Assembly (NCBI GenBank): GCA_029194725.1
Contig: JARFXQ010000017.1
Span: forward strand, 1-64,000
Source: Nitrospira sp.
GTDB taxonomy: Bacteria; Nitrospirota; Nitrospiria; Nitrospirales; Nitrospiraceae
Reading direction: 5' to 3'
DNA: 64,000 bases
In this document: in pieces, positions 8,470-16,244 of the stretch
How positions within the stretch are numbered: the first letter of the stretch is position 1
Layout: each line of letters opens with the position of its first letter
Made by a program: the position numbers and the translations under genes
Notes under the pieces: generated by a model
Seen by the model: only the letters and a program-made list of their open reading frames with translations
Database searches by the model: none
Told to the model about the DNA's origin: nothing

Positions 8470-9309
8470 ATGTCGTTGACCACATACAATCACGTTTCAA
8501 TTCCCTCCTTTATGTACGGCACAGCCTGGAAGAAAGAGGCCACGACCGGGCTGGTGCTGCAAGCCGTGGAAGCCGGATTTACTGCGATCGATACGGCCAA
8601 TCAGCTGGTCCATTACGATGAAGCAAGGGTCGGGGAGGCCCTTTTACAGGTAGCGAAGCAAGGCATCACTCGCGACAAGCTGTTTCTACAAACGAAGTTC
8701 ACACCCCTCAACGGTCAAGATCATCGCCTTCCATACGACGCACGGGCGAGCATCACGATGCAAGTGCAACAGTCCTTCGCTAGCTCCCTAGTGCACCTCC
8801 ATACGGACTATCTCAACTCGTACGTGTTGCATGGGCCCTATTCACGCCGCGGCTTAGGAGCGGAGGATTGGGAGGCCTGGTCTGCGATTGAGTCTCTCTA
8901 CGAGGCCGGCAAGACGAGGATGATCGGAGTCAGTAACGTCACGGCCGATCAGTTGACGTTGCTCTGCATGAAGGCCAAGCACAAGCCGATGGTGGTGCAG
9001 AATCGCTGCTATGCGGCCTTCGGCTGGGACAAGGAGGTTCGGGAGATTTGCCGGACGCACCATATTATCTATCAAGGTTTTTCCTTGCTAACTGCGAATC
9101 GCGACCTGTTCGTTGATCCTGCGATACGAGCCATGGCCGCACGATACGAGGCGACTCTTGCGCAACTCATCTTCCGGTTTGCCATGCAAGTCGGCATGCT
9201 GCCGCTGACCGGCACCACGAATCCTCAGCATATGAAAGAAGACCTGCAGTCGGATCGGTTCACCCTGCTGTCGGAGGAAGTTCGACAGATCGAAACCATC
9301 GGCCTCTAG
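8470..9309 (+). CDS. aldo/keto reductase
   Basis: A TIM-barrel NAD(P)H-dependent oxidoreductase of the AKR superfamily. Visible signatures are the early aspartate in GFTAIDTANQ, the lysine in LFLQTKF, the histidine in YVLHGPY, the strand GKTRMIGVSN, and the cofactor end RFAMQVGMLPLTGTTNP. The usual catalytic tyrosine position near DTAxxY is not obvious (DTANQLVHYDEA), so activity may differ from typical members. The ATG at 8470 has GGGAG 8 nt upstream; a longer frame starts at 8440. It appears to be a single-gene unit. Confidence 0.85.
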   Translation: MSLTTYNHVSIPSFMYGTAWKKEATTGLVLQAVEAGFTAIDTANQLVHYDEARVGEALLQVAKQGITRDKLFLQTKFTPLNGQDHRLPYDARASITMQVQQSFASSLVHLHTDYLNSYVLHGPYSRRGLGAEDWEAWSAIESLYEAGKTRMIGVSNVTADQLTLLCMKAKHKPMVVQNRCYAAFGWDKEVREICRTHHIIYQGFSLLTANRDLFVDPAIRAMAARYEATLAQLIFRFAMQVGMLPLTGTTNPQHMKEDLQSDRFTLLSEEVRQIETIGL

Positions 9310-9478
9310 CCCTCATTACTCATGACGACTTGTCGCAGCGGCGTATCGGCGATTGCAGTAAAAGCGTTCATGAATAATGTGGGCTAGAGCTCGAGACTAT
9401 GGTTCTGGGGATTACAGGTTCAACCAACTCTCCTTTTTTCGAGCGCGATCGTTCGCAGGAAGCCTGAGAATTAAGCAA

Positions 9479-9940
9479 TCATAACCATCGGCGGACTGAA
9501 CGCTTGTACGCGGTAAATGCCTCTGAAAATTTGGAGGCTAAGGCCCGTTCCTCGGGTAGGATTTGAAATCGGTTCATGTACCACACGAAGAGCGGGAGGA
9601 TAGTGAAGGGCAGTAGGTGAGAGAGTTCAATCGCCCAGCCGACAAGAATCAAGAGGAAGCCCAAGTACATCGGGTTACGGGTGAAGCGGTAGATGTCCGA
9701 GGTGACCATCGTCGTGGTCGCTTCCGGAGTGAGCGGATTGACGGTGGTTTTCATCCGGCGAAACGTCAAGACGCCAGCCAGCACGATCGCTGATCCGACG
9801 CAGTAAAAAATAGCGGCGAACGCCGAACGCCATGGCAGTGCTATGACGAACATGGAAGAGGAAGAGGCAAACCACATTAGCGCCCCGAACAAGAACACGA
9901 TCGCAAGCGGGGGCACTTTCAGTTCTAACCCATTGAACAT
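9479..9940 (-). CDS. isoprenylcysteine carboxyl methyltransferase-like membrane protein
   Basis: A 153-aa polytopic protein with about four membrane helices. The C-terminal signature YRFTRNPMYLGFLL, a following helix and an RFQILPEER motif match the ICMT/PEMT fold (PF04191/PF04140-like). There an SAM-dependent methyl group is transferred to a lipid or prenylated substrate. In bacteria these proteins are widespread but usually uncharacterised. The start MFNGLELKVPP is followed directly by the first helix. Confidence 0.8.
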   Translation of the reverse strand: MFNGLELKVPPLAIVFLFGALMWFASSSSMFVIALPWRSAFAAIFYCVGSAIVLAGVLTFRRMKTTVNPLTPEATTTMVTSDIYRFTRNPMYLGFLLILVGWAIELSHLLPFTILPLFVWYMNRFQILPEERALASKFSEAFTAYKRSVRRWL

Positions 9941-9979
9941 GTGAGTTAGGAACGACCCTGGCTCAACTGGGGGTGCAGG

Positions 9980-10462
9980 TCACCCACAGGCCACTTCCCA
10001 TAGCGCCTGGTTGATACTGCCTGGTTCCACGGGTTTCCCATCGCCTTGTTCGACCAATACCGCATTTTGAGTCCCGGTGCCCATGTGCCGAGAGAATTCC
10101 GAAGACGCCAATAGCCGAACCCTGTTGTGAGCACAGTCAAACTCCTTGTGCGTCTTCGTCGAGAAAAATCGGTGCGGGCTCATCATGAACGTTCCAGACG
10201 ACGCATTCCCTTGCATCCACTTATAGTCTGTCAATTGCCACAGTGTCACGAGATCTCCATCCCGACGAATCGTCTTGGGATCGTAGTACACCATTTCCCG
10301 CGAGGGGGATTGATACGCGCTATCGATTGCTACCCAGCTTTCCCCAGCCGGCATCTCGCCATATCCCCGGGGTTGACCAGCCTGGTAACTGGGTGTTCCA
10401 CAGGATGCAAGGCTGAGAAAGAGGACACAGAACCAAAGACCGATACCGATAATCTGGAGCAT
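9980..10462 (-). CDS. lipoprotein, surface-adhesin E-like
   Basis: A 160-aa precursor with a signal peptide and a lipobox (LSLASC), predicting an acylated N-terminal cysteine. The mature part reads WVAIDSAYQSPSREMVYYDP followed by TIRRDGDLVTLWQLTDY. This is the pattern of small Adhesin_E/PF16747-like domains common in environmental bacteria. Two conserved cysteines (FDCAHN and the final VACG) may form a disulphide. It is one of a run of secreted proteins on the minus strand here. The role is unknown. Confidence 0.6.
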   Translation of the reverse strand: MLQIIGIGLWFCVLFLSLASCGTPSYQAGQPRGYGEMPAGESWVAIDSAYQSPSREMVYYDPKTIRRDGDLVTLWQLTDYKWMQGNASSGTFMMSPHRFFSTKTHKEFDCAHNRVRLLASSEFSRHMGTGTQNAVLVEQGDGKPVEPGSINQALWEVACG

Positions 10463-10570
10463 AGATCCCTCGACGGATAACGCATTCTAGCAATGGGTGA
10501 AAAGGAAGATGCAAGACGTGGATGGCAAGGCATGAGGAGTCTTTCAGTTCTAGAAGCACATACCGCGCTT

Positions 10571-11083
10571 CTAGTCGCAATCTTTAAACTGTGACTGCTG
10601 ACAACGCCGCGCCATTTCCTGTGCCTCCTCGATCTGTTCGGTGGTCATTTGTGAAGTCAGATGGTCTCGACTCTTCATAGCAGCTTTCCGTTCATCGCCC
10701 GTCAACACGACGGCAGCGACGGTGTACCACATAAGGGCGCGAACGACGTCTTTTCGGACGCCTCGTCCCCTCTCATAGATCAGACCCAGATTGTTCTGGG
10801 GGCCGGCGTAACCCTGTGCCGCTGCCTTGCGAAACCACGTGAGTGCCATGGAATGATCCTGCCGGACGCCTCGTCCTTTTTCATACATCAGGCCAAGATA
10901 GAACTGGGCCGATGCCACTCCTTGCTCCGCCAAGGGACTGAAGAGCCGGGCCGCTTGTGTATAATCGCCACGCTCATACGCAAATTCCGCCTCCTCAATG
11001 GACTGTGCTGCAACAACAGACTCTGGTCCCGCTCCTGACGCGCAGGCCAGAACCACAAGCACTGCAAAGACACAACGCCACAT
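10571..11083 (-). CDS. secreted Sel1-repeat protein
   Basis: It starts MWRCVFAVLVVLACASG, a signal peptide. Two clear Sel1-like repeats follow (ASAQFYLGLMYEKGRGVRQD and AGPQNNLGLIYERGRGVRKD), preceded by a degenerate one (AEFAYERGDYTQAARLFSPL). A helical tail carries two cysteines at the end. Sel1 repeats form alpha-solenoids for protein-protein contacts in the periplasm. The start at 11083 is chosen because GAAAGG lies 9 nt upstream; the open frame itself extends to 11164. Confidence 0.75.
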   Translation of the reverse strand: MWRCVFAVLVVLACASGAGPESVVAAQSIEEAEFAYERGDYTQAARLFSPLAEQGVASAQFYLGLMYEKGRGVRQDHSMALTWFRKAAAQGYAGPQNNLGLIYERGRGVRKDVVRALMWYTVAAVVLTGDERKAAMKSRDHLTSQMTTEQIEEAQEMARRCQQSQFKDCD

Positions 11084-11356
11084 CGACATCATCCTTTCAT
11101 CAGGACCAATCGCAACAGAAGAGCATTGCCTCAAGGCTTGGAAGAAAAACAGAAAACAGGTCATTCTACTTTGTGGGATCCGGCAGGTCTATGGATGTGA
11201 GGGTGGAGAGATGAGGGTAGGGAGGTGGGAAGTGGGCGGCCGCGTCGCACACCGCACGAAGGAAACGGATCGAGAGCGGGTATGTAAGGTGGTTTAGGGA
11301 CTGAGAGATCGATGCCACGAAAAGACTCTCGGCCTGGTTTGTGTCTTCTGTGTGGG

Positions 11357-11959
11357 CTAAGGGTTCGGTGTGACCTGGCCGGCTGTGCATGCCAGGTGTG
11401 AGGGAATCTCCAGCTGTCCTGAGGGGCGGAATCCCCAGGCTGTGGCGAGGGCTTGGCAGGTCAGGTTTTGAACCGTTCTGTCGTTGTCTCCAACGCACTG
11501 TGGGTAATGTGCGTTGCCCCGCAGGACAACTTCTTGGCGTTCCACTGAAAGGCCTCGTACCGTGACCGTGATGTTGAAGAGTGCGCCGCAGTTCGCCTGG
11601 ATCAATGCTCCTTCCTTCAGTTCTTCCTGTTCCAGAATGAGCACAAACGCGGCATTCGCCTTTGCCGCGACCGCAAACGCCGCCTGACGATCCGACGAAG
11701 CGTGAGACAGTGGAGGGGGTATCAGGGTGTGTGAATAGTGATGAGACCGGAGCCATTCGTCAGCCACGAGGGTCGGTAGAGGATCCCCCCAGATGAGGAT
11801 GCGCTGCTCCTCACTCGGCAAAAACGTATGGGAGCCGCTGGTGATCGGAAAGTGGACGTCGGAGGGAGGAGGGTTGGACAAGCATCCTTCCAGAAGGAGC
11901 AGGATGGACAGAAAACACGTGAGGGTGATGGCCGAACTGAAGCAATCTCGTCGTTCCAC
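11357..11959 (-). CDS. hypothetical lipoprotein
   Basis: A 200-aa protein with a signal peptide ending in a lipobox (LLLEGC). The mature region has a nucleotide- or TolB-like alternation (RILIWGDPLPTLVADEWL, then AAFAVAAKANAAFVLILEQE) and several cysteines (QANCGAL, YPQCVG, LTCQAL). Its architecture resembles LpoB/CsgG-type periplasmic lipoproteins, but this is only an impression. No partner gene is adjacent. It is annotated as hypothetical. Confidence 0.55.
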   Translation of the reverse strand: MERRDCFSSAITLTCFLSILLLLEGCLSNPPPSDVHFPITSGSHTFLPSEEQRILIWGDPLPTLVADEWLRSHHYSHTLIPPPLSHASSDRQAAFAVAAKANAAFVLILEQEELKEGALIQANCGALFNITVTVRGLSVERQEVVLRGNAHYPQCVGDNDRTVQNLTCQALATAWGFRPSGQLEIPSHLACTAGQVTPNP

Positions 11960-12056
11960 AGGAAAGGATTATAACAAAGAGGGGCGGTGTGAAAGGTGAT
12001 CGAGACGGCGAGGGGAGGAACGATGCAGAGCCGTGCCAAGAAGAGATCCCCAGCCC

Positions 12057-12524
12057 TTATGGACTTGACCAGGATTGGATCGGCACGGTGGAGATGGCAT
12101 TTTGCGGTGACCCCTCGATCACTCGATCGCTATAGGCGAGATAAATATAGGTCTGGCGTTTCTTGTCGAAAAATCGAACAACTTGGAGTTTCTTAAAAAT
12201 CAAGGATCGACTCTCACTGAATACCCTTTCCCCTTCTTTCGGCTCACCCACGACTCGAATGGGACCGACCTGACGACAGGCAAGTGAGGCATCTGAGGTT
12301 TCTTCTGCCAATCCAACCATCCCTTTAAAGCCGCCTTTTTTTGACCGACTCAGATAACAGGTGATGCCTTCGATCTTGGGGTCGTCAAACGCTTCAACCA
12401 CAATTTTGTGATCCGGCCCCAACCATTTGAATTCCGTATCGACATGCCCGATTTCCTCTGCATGACTTGCCGAAACGGTCGTCGCGCAACAGAGCAATAT
12501 GGTCACATATATCGTTGTCTTCAT
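12057..12524 (-). CDS. creA: CreA family protein
   Basis: A 155-aa secreted protein: signal peptide ([20 protein letters not shown]), then [20 protein letters not shown] and [19 protein letters not shown]. It ends with the conserved [18 protein letters not shown] and [15 protein letters not shown]. These match the CreA family (PF05981) along its whole length, a conserved periplasmic protein of unknown biochemistry. The two cysteines (ITCYL and LACRQ) are typical. Confidence 0.88.
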   Translation of the reverse strand: MKTTIYVTILLCCATTVSASHAEEIGHVDTEFKWLGPDHKIVVEAFDDPKIEGITCYLSRSKKGGFKGMVGLAEETSDASLACRQVGPIRVVGEPKEGERVFSESRSLIFKKLQVVRFFDKKRQTYIYLAYSDRVIEGSPQNAISTVPIQSWSSP

Positions 12525-12612
12525 CTGCCTATTCTCCCGTCATAGTGTCGCCGCGTTGACCTCGCCCTCATGGAGGTTCTGTCTATTCGACCTCTTTACG
12601 GTCTGCTGCTAT

Positions 12613-13566
12613 TCAGAAGGGTTTCGCCCTGTAGCCATGGTCGTGGCCAGACTCTTCCTCATGTCGACTCCTCTCTCGCAGCTCCCTTTCGGCCTCTACA
12701 CGGTGCCGCTCCGCCACGATCATTCGGTCGAGTTCTGCCATGTGCTGCTCGGCAAATGCTTTGACTGGTTGTCGTTCGTCCGTCAGCCAGCTCGTCAGCG
12801 ACTCCTTCTTGACCCGCCATGCCTCCGCAAGCCCGAATTCACCGGTGACCACGCCGGGGCTATTGATGCTGATCCGGACTTCGCCCATTTTGCGATCGTC
12901 ATGTGGAAATCGCGACACAATCTCTTTCAAGATAGCGTCGGTGGATGTCGAACCAAGATAGTTCTGGAGCAGCGCCAGGGAGAAATCTGCCTCCTGGTCG
13001 CCGCCGGCCTTGACCAACACGACGAGCGCGGCAGCGAACTCGGGCGTGCATGTGGGAAACGCTCTGCCGAGCAGACTTCCTCCTCGAAAACGGAATTCCT
13101 CCCGGTCTTGAGCGAACCACGCCAGTCCCTTGCTGATGGCGAGTTGAGGGTCCTTCGAAAGCACCGGTTCCAGTCCTTGGAACTCAAACGGCATCACCTC
13201 GACCTGATCTTCGTCGCTGCCCTCAGACTTCCTCGCGAGTTGAGTGGTCATTACGTCGTCGAGTCGCTGCTGTTCAGTATCTCTGATTCGAACAAAAGTC
13301 AGCCCGGCGGTTTCCTCATTCACCCACTGCACATCAGCCCCATCAATCATCAACGCCCACTCCAAGCCTGGTATAGCAATGCGCAGTTCTAACGAGAGGC
13401 CAGGCGACATGAAGAGTGGGCTTTCCAGCCGGCACCCACCACTTGAGAGATCGAGGATAAGGCCCGTCCCTTCGGGCTGTGCGGAGCCTGACAGCATGGC
13501 GCGATACTGCACACAAACTCGAGGCGTAGTCCGCTGATCCTCTACTTTCAGATGCATGACGGACAT
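12613..13566 (-). CDS. PilZ-domain protein with long C-terminal extension
   Basis: The first 100 residues form a PilZ domain with the c-di-GMP signature: R12-TTP-R16 near the start, then D39-L-S41-S-G-G44. The remaining 200 residues are helical. They include AFPTCTPEFAAALVVLVKAG and a basic/acidic tail rich in E, R and H (HRVEAERELRERSRHEEES). I do not recognise this part. The protein probably couples c-di-GMP to an effector in motility or secretion. No flagellar or pilus gene is adjacent to name the target. Confidence 0.75.
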   Translation of the reverse strand: MSVMHLKVEDQRTTPRVCVQYRAMLSGSAQPEGTGLILDLSSGGCRLESPLFMSPGLSLELRIAIPGLEWALMIDGADVQWVNEETAGLTFVRIRDTEQQRLDDVMTTQLARKSEGSDEDQVEVMPFEFQGLEPVLSKDPQLAISKGLAWFAQDREEFRFRGGSLLGRAFPTCTPEFAAALVVLVKAGGDQEADFSLALLQNYLGSTSTDAILKEIVSRFPHDDRKMGEVRISINSPGVVTGEFGLAEAWRVKKESLTSWLTDERQPVKAFAEQHMAELDRMIVAERHRVEAERELRERSRHEEESGHDHGYRAKPF

Positions 13567-13857
13567 TCTACTTTTTCAAAACGGGCGCGTCTATGACAGG
13601 TGAGAAATAAAGGGCGGGGCTTCTGCCACCTGTTGATGGCAAGGCTGAACCCTTATTCCTGAGTCACGCACGATTCAAGGTCCAACCCTAACTGTCCATG
13701 GGCTGAAGCTCATGTCACAGAGCGTGTGAGCGTCCTGTCGGTGATTGGATGCGGTTCGAATCCCTGTTCCGGGAGACTCCCGCTGGTGTCGGCGGCGGCC
13801 TTCGGCTACACTGCTCTGGGGCATCGCGGGCTTCTACCTTAACCAGGAGCGTACACC

Positions 13858-14760
13858 ATGCAGAACCGCTGGCCGGTCGTCGTCTGTAGCATCGCACTGA
13901 GCCTCTCCCCCCTCCCGGTTCAGGCCGGAGACTTTGAAGGCATTCTCCATATGACCATTAAACATGCGGGAACCGGCGCTCAGAGTTCGACGGATCGATA
14001 TCTCAGCCCTCCGAGTACGATGGAATGGTATCTCAAGGGCGACAAGGCGCGAGTGGAGTCATCCCGCGGTGACGGACAAACGCATGTGATGATCTTCGAT
14101 GCCCGGACCAGGACGATGCAGGTGGCGATGCCGGGGCAGAAGCGCTATATGGAAATCAGCATGGACGGTGAACGAGGCGAATATGTCACAGATGCCTTTG
14201 AAAAACAGACGGTCGAGCGCACGGGAAAGACCGACAAGATCGCCGGCTATGCCTGTGAAATCTGGCGGATCACGGACAAGGAGGAGAATCGGCTGAAGAG
14301 CGACGTCTGCGTGGCGAAAGGATTCGGCAAGGCGGCCACGTTCTGGATCGATCCGAGGGAGATGCGCCGGTCTTCACAGCCGAGTTGGGTCAAGCGGCTC
14401 GTGGAGGAGGGAGGATTCGGACTCCGGAGCATTCACTATGACGACGCGGGCAAGGAATCTTCCCGCACGGAAGTGACGAGCATCGACAAGAAGAGCCTGG
14501 ACAACGCCCTGTTTGCTTTTCCTGCCGATTGGGCAAGGCAAGATATGTCGGCCATGCAGGAGCGGATGAAGGCGATGCGGGGGCAGAAGGGGCAGGGAGG
14601 CGAAGACTTCTCCAAGATGATGGAGGAAATGAAGAAGCGAAAGGCCGGTCAGGGCGGTGTGGGGGAGCTTTCCGGCGAAGGCGGGGAGCAACCGGATATG
14701 AAAGAGGTCATGAAGCAGTTCGGCGAAATGATGAAGAAAAAGCAGCAGGGCGCACAATAG
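13858..14760 (+). CDS. DUF4412 domain-containing secreted protein
   Basis: A 300-aa precursor with a signal peptide ending LPVQAGDFEG. The central domain (MEWYLKGDKARVESS, then YACEIWRITDKEE with the conserved cysteine, and FPADWARQDM) matches DUF4412, a beta-rich periplasmic fold related to lipoprotein-sorting LolA-like proteins. The last 70 residues are a low-complexity M/K/E/G-rich tail. It is the last intact gene before the solo IS1111-type repeat, whose homology starts about 180 bp downstream. The function is unknown. Confidence 0.75.
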   Translation: MQNRWPVVVCSIALSLSPLPVQAGDFEGILHMTIKHAGTGAQSSTDRYLSPPSTMEWYLKGDKARVESSRGDGQTHVMIFDARTRTMQVAMPGQKRYMEISMDGERGEYVTDAFEKQTVERTGKTDKIAGYACEIWRITDKEENRLKSDVCVAKGFGKAATFWIDPREMRRSSQPSWVKRLVEEGGFGLRSIHYDDAGKESSRTEVTSIDKKSLDNALFAFPADWARQDMSAMQERMKAMRGQKGQGGEDFSKMMEEMKKRKAGQGGVGELSGEGGEQPDMKEVMKQFGEMMKKKQQGAQ

Positions 14761-14940
14761 AGAACGCCCTCCTGTTCACCTGGAGCCTTTGTTTATGAGC
14801 CTTTTGGTTGTCCACGTCGCCGTAACGTGGATTCCATCCCAAACCGTGTCGCCATGTGCTTCACCCAGGCTTCTTAACCGAATGGGCGGTCTCGTTGCAC
14901 ACTGAGCCGGAGCGCCTCAAGTTCTGACAGACACTGGGCG

Positions 14941-15361
14941 CCACCCCGCATTCCCGATTAGCCTCAGTTGCCACCCCGTCTTCTCCCTCGCCACTGGCGT
15001 GGTAACTGAGGCGCCTCGGCCGTGAGCCATGATGGGGTTGACGCCAACATACTGGCAGCCAGCCATACTGTACTTTTACACGGTGGACACAGCCGGGTTC
15101 CGACGGTTGTCTGGGGTACGGGGTGCCAGGGGCTGGAGCTGATCCCCGTTGGAATCGCTCCGACGCCTTGATTCTGATGGGTGACTGGTGCGGCTCAGGT
15201 GCGAGCCGACACCGCCGGCGAGGACAACAGGGATGCGACGGAGGCATGCGGCCAGTAGGGCGAGGGAAGACGTGATCTGAACACTTGCCCCGTATGGAGA
15301 ATAAGAGGGCACGATGGGCTGTGCCCTCTTGACCGGAGCCTTCGAGATGGGCGACCCCTTT
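14941..15361 (+). repeat. solo copy of the IS1111-type right end / bridge-RNA region (no transposase)
   Basis: About 420 bp that align along their whole length, with roughly four in five bases identical by eye, with the non-coding segment after the IS110 transposase at 44.27-44.70 kb. Both copies end in GGAGCCTTCGAGATG (here 15335-15349) plus GGCGACCCCTTT, and then the sequences diverge at once. The long-range stem GTTGTC/GACAAC is kept (15106-15111 with 15223-15228). The left inverted repeat and the transposase gene are absent. It is therefore a deletion remnant or a solo right end of the element. Confidence 0.8.
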
Positions 15362-15393
15362 GAAGTTTTACAGGTATTTAGAACTTGGCTATA

Positions 15394-15543
15394 ATGCTCA
15401 GCGTGGAATCGACCAAATATATCTATTGGCAAGATGAGGGGAAGTGGCTCGGCTATCTGCAAGACTATCCGGATTACTGGACGCAAGGAGAGTCTTTGGA
15501 AGATCTCCAAGCCCACCTTCGCGATCTGTATCACGACCTTTGA
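15394..15543 (+). pseudogene. truncated HicB-family antitoxin
   Basis: A 49-aa frame: MLSVESTKYIYWQDEGKWLG, then YLQDYPDYWTQGESLEDLQA and HLRDLYHDL-stop. This is the start of the short HicB antitoxin type, which usually continues 15-20 residues past this point (typically LTSGAIP...). The stop comes early and no HicA toxin follows, so it is probably a remnant. It starts 32 bp after the end of the solo IS1111-type repeat, so the repeat may have inserted just upstream. Confidence 0.6.
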
Positions 15544-15611
15544 TAACCGGCTCTGTTGTGGTCATGCCCATCCAGCTTTTCTGCTTTGCCGATTTCTGCT
15601 AGTATTCGCTT

Positions 15612-15836
15612 ATGGAATCTGACGCCACACAATTGCTGGAGGCAGCGTTGAAGCTCCCGCGTGAAGTTCGGGCTGCAATTGCTGGTTCGTTATTGGAGAG
15701 CCTTGATACAGCGGTTGATGCCGACGCAGAGACAGAATGGGATCGTGAAATTGCTCGTCGGCTGAAGGATCTTGATCTAACGCCTGCCCGTGTTATTTCC
15801 TGGAGTGATGCTCGCCGGAAGATTCTCGGTCGTTGA
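15612..15836 (+). CDS. addiction-module antitoxin (Unstab_antitox / TIGR02574 type)
   Basis: A 74-aa acidic protein: LLEAALKLPREVRAAIAGSL then LESLDTAVDADAETEWDREI, ending ISWSDARRKILGR. This matches the small putative addiction-module component family (PF09720), the antitoxins paired with ParE/RelE toxins. Its TGA overlaps the ATG of the toxin gene by one base (TGATG), implying translational coupling and strict co-expression. Confidence 0.87.
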   Translation: MESDATQLLEAALKLPREVRAAIAGSLLESLDTAVDADAETEWDREIARRLKDLDLTPARVISWSDARRKILGR

Positions 15837-16132
15837 TGCCCGGCCTTCCCGTTGTCTTCCATCCAGAGGCAGTAGAAGAAGCCATGGCAGCTCGATTGTG
15901 GTATGCGGAAAGAAGTCAGTCCGCTGCAGACGCCTTTCTTGCCCAACTCGATCATGGGATCGAATCCATCTCTGAAGCGCCAGAACGCTGGCTTCTCTTT
16001 GTGCACGACACTCGCCGTTATCTGTTCCGTCGGTTTCCGTTCCAGATTGTTTATCGAGTCACCAACGATCGTATTGAGGTTGTGGCCGTTGCTCATGGCC
16101 GACGACGGCCAGGGTATTGGCGATCGCGGTAA
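15836..16132 (+). CDS. RelE/ParE-family toxin
   Basis: A 98-aa basic protein: FHPEAVEEAMAARLWYAERS, then FLAQLDHGIESISEAPERWL, a strand YRVTNDRIEVVAVAHGRRRP and a YW end. This is the ParE/RelE fold, whose members poison gyrase or cleave ribosome-bound mRNA. The C-terminal AHGRRRPGYW is typical of the subgroup paired with PF09720 antitoxins. The ATG at 15836 is preferred over the TTG one codon upstream. Confidence 0.87.
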   Translation: MPGLPVVFHPEAVEEAMAARLWYAERSQSAADAFLAQLDHGIESISEAPERWLLFVHDTRRYLFRRFPFQIVYRVTNDRIEVVAVAHGRRRPGYWRSR

Positions 16133-16244
16133 CGCGCTCCCACCCTTGCATATCTTTCTTCAGCCCCCGTACAATACTTTTTTTGATTGTAACTCGTTGG
16201 CTTTCCAGTCATTTGGGCAACCTGAGAAGAGCAGGTAGACCAGA

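Noticed and set aside
14861..15247. Antisense open frame shared by both copies of the IS1111-type repeat
   Set aside because: The frame is kept only because the DNA is similar; ends differ between copies, composition is P/R/H-rich, and RNA stems explain the conservation better.
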